From Vreelandella zhaodongensis (GTDB lineage Bacteria > Pseudomonadota > Gammaproteobacteria > Pseudomonadales > Halomonadaceae), in NCBI RefSeq assembly GCF_013415115.1, contig NZ_JACCDD010000004.1:62001-126000 (forward strand): 64,000 nucleotides of DNA, read 5' to 3'. Below the pieces are notes generated by a model. It was given only the letters and a program-made list of their open reading frames with translations. It was not told the origin of the DNA and made no database searches. Numbering within the stretch: the stretch's first letter is position 1; every line of letters starts with the position of its first letter. Of this stretch, positions 63,539-64,000 are shown one piece after another. The translations under genes and the position numbers were made by a program.

Positions 63539-63841
63539 CTAGAAAAATGACGTTCCAAATCCCCAGGCAGCTCCAGCTGTCCGGCTTAAATGGCCCCCAG
63601 CTACTGTCATCGCTCCAGTTTTTACGGCTTGTTCCTGACCCGAGGTTACAGGCCCACGACTAGGGGCATTTACTCCACCCAAGTTACCTGGATCGCTTCC
63701 GCCGCCTGGGCCACCATAAGGCCTACTACGACTTCCGTGGGTGCTTCCCATGGTATTGCCTCCAGCTGCATTACCACCACCGCCGCCAAAGCTAGTCGAG
63801 CTGTATAGGTCAGTCATTGACGTCTGATAAATATCTTTCAT
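63539..63841 (-). CDS. Glycine-rich 100-aa peptide, candidate exported substrate
   Basis: A 100-aa protein starting at 63841 after GAAGGAAATGAAAC. The N-terminal 17 residues (MKDIYQTSMTDLYSSTS) look like a short leader; then come FGGGGGNAAGG, a Gly/Ser/Pro/Arg-rich middle (SRSRPYGGPGGGSDPG) and a more hydrophobic tail ending AGAAWGFGTSFF. No Sec signal, no RTX repeats and no classical double-glycine leader. As first gene of the M16/ABC/HlyD operon it is the best candidate for the exported and processed peptide, perhaps a glycine-rich bacteriocin. An ATG at 63817 is an alternative start. Family not recognised. Confidence 0.65.
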   Translation of the reverse strand: MKDIYQTSMTDLYSSTSFGGGGGNAAGGNTMGSTHGSRSRPYGGPGGGSDPGNLGGVNAPSRGPVTSGQEQAVKTGAMTVAGGHLSRTAGAAWGFGTSFF

Positions 63842-63898
63842 GTTTCATTTCCTTCTGGTTGCGGGTCGTATCTGTTATCGTCTCCGCTGTCGTTGTTT

Positions 63899-63957
63899 GC
63901 TGGGTTTGGCTACCCAGCGGCTTCACAGGGTGGAGAGATCTCACCATCTCTCCACCC
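63899..63957 (-). promoter_or_regulatory. Two hairpins in the leader of the peptide operon
   Basis: Perfect stems GCTGGGT/ACCCAGC (63899-63918, loop of 6) and GGGTGGAGAGAT/ATCTCTCCACCC (63928-63957, loop of 6) lie about 60-115 nt before the peptide gene start. They have no T-run, so they may stabilise or regulate the 5' leader. The larger could instead end an upstream transcript. Confidence 0.45.
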
Positions 63958-64000
63958 ACTCCCGCCTACTGCTGCGGGAAAAACTCTGATATCCCTTTTC

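Noticed and set aside
63539..63841. RTX toxin or classical double-glycine microcin
   Set aside because: No GGxGxDxUx nonapeptides and no L-x-x-x-E-L-x-x-I-x-GG leader; the glycine runs are simple.
1..64000. CRISPR array, rRNA, tRNA or prophage
   Set aside because: No regularly spaced repeats, ribosomal RNA, cloverleaf sequences or phage structural genes were recognised on reading both strands.

Overview
The window looks like chromosome of a moderately halophilic gammaproteobacterium, most probably Halomonas/Vreelandella (Halomonadaceae). This rests on gene content and general protein character (BCCT transporter, quaternary-amine style catabolic genes, assimilatory nitrate genes, ArgP/ArgO, SpeG, RlmA, ArfA, a fused LplT-PlsC-Aas protein). 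No rRNA, tRNA or CRISPR array was seen.

Layout. 1-4653: the end of a short-chain chromate transporter pair, a gamma-glutamyltranspeptidase-like hydrolase and an ABC exporter. 4752-4901: a 49-codon arfA ribosome-rescue gene with a strong hairpin around its stop codon. 5062-13646: nitrate/nitrite assimilation in two divergent operons (nasA-cobA leftward; FAD oxidoreductase-nirB-nirD rightward). Each operon begins with a leader holding an A1/G4 hexaloop hairpin followed by a terminator, as expected for NasT/NasR-type (ANTAR) antitermination. 13548-20057: a 6.3-kb accessory island bounded by two 93-bp, 97% identical copies of the nirD 3' end. It carries a decayed IS30-like element and a tight four-gene operon (carbamoyltransferase, MFS exporter, HAD phosphatase, YdcF-like protein).

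20086-25131: an RpiR regulator divergent from an aminotransferase/CMD pair, then a GNAT, a CDF transporter and an intergenic palindromic repeat. 25132-33265: a six-gene leftward operon (aldehyde dehydrogenase, dipeptidase-like protein, BCCT carrier, an unrecognised 614-aa protein, a DUF3726 protein, RidA) beside a divergent LysR gene, probably for uptake and breakdown of a betaine-like solute. 33351-53962: housekeeping and regulatory genes, including two small paralogous 37/40-aa proteins at 36741 and 37181.

54082-57273: the LplT-PlsC-Aas fusion, cut short inside its last domain. Directly next to it, from 57302 to the window end, is the most interesting locus: a leftward, tightly overlapping operon. 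In order of transcription it encodes a 100-aa glycine-rich peptide, two paralogous small membrane proteins, two M16 peptidases (one with zinc ligands and a membrane anchor, one without zinc ligands and lipidated), a peptidase-less HlyB-like ABC exporter and an HlyD-like adaptor. I read this as an undescribed peptide export/maturation system, possibly a bacteriocin, acquired horizontally; its function is inferred, not shown.
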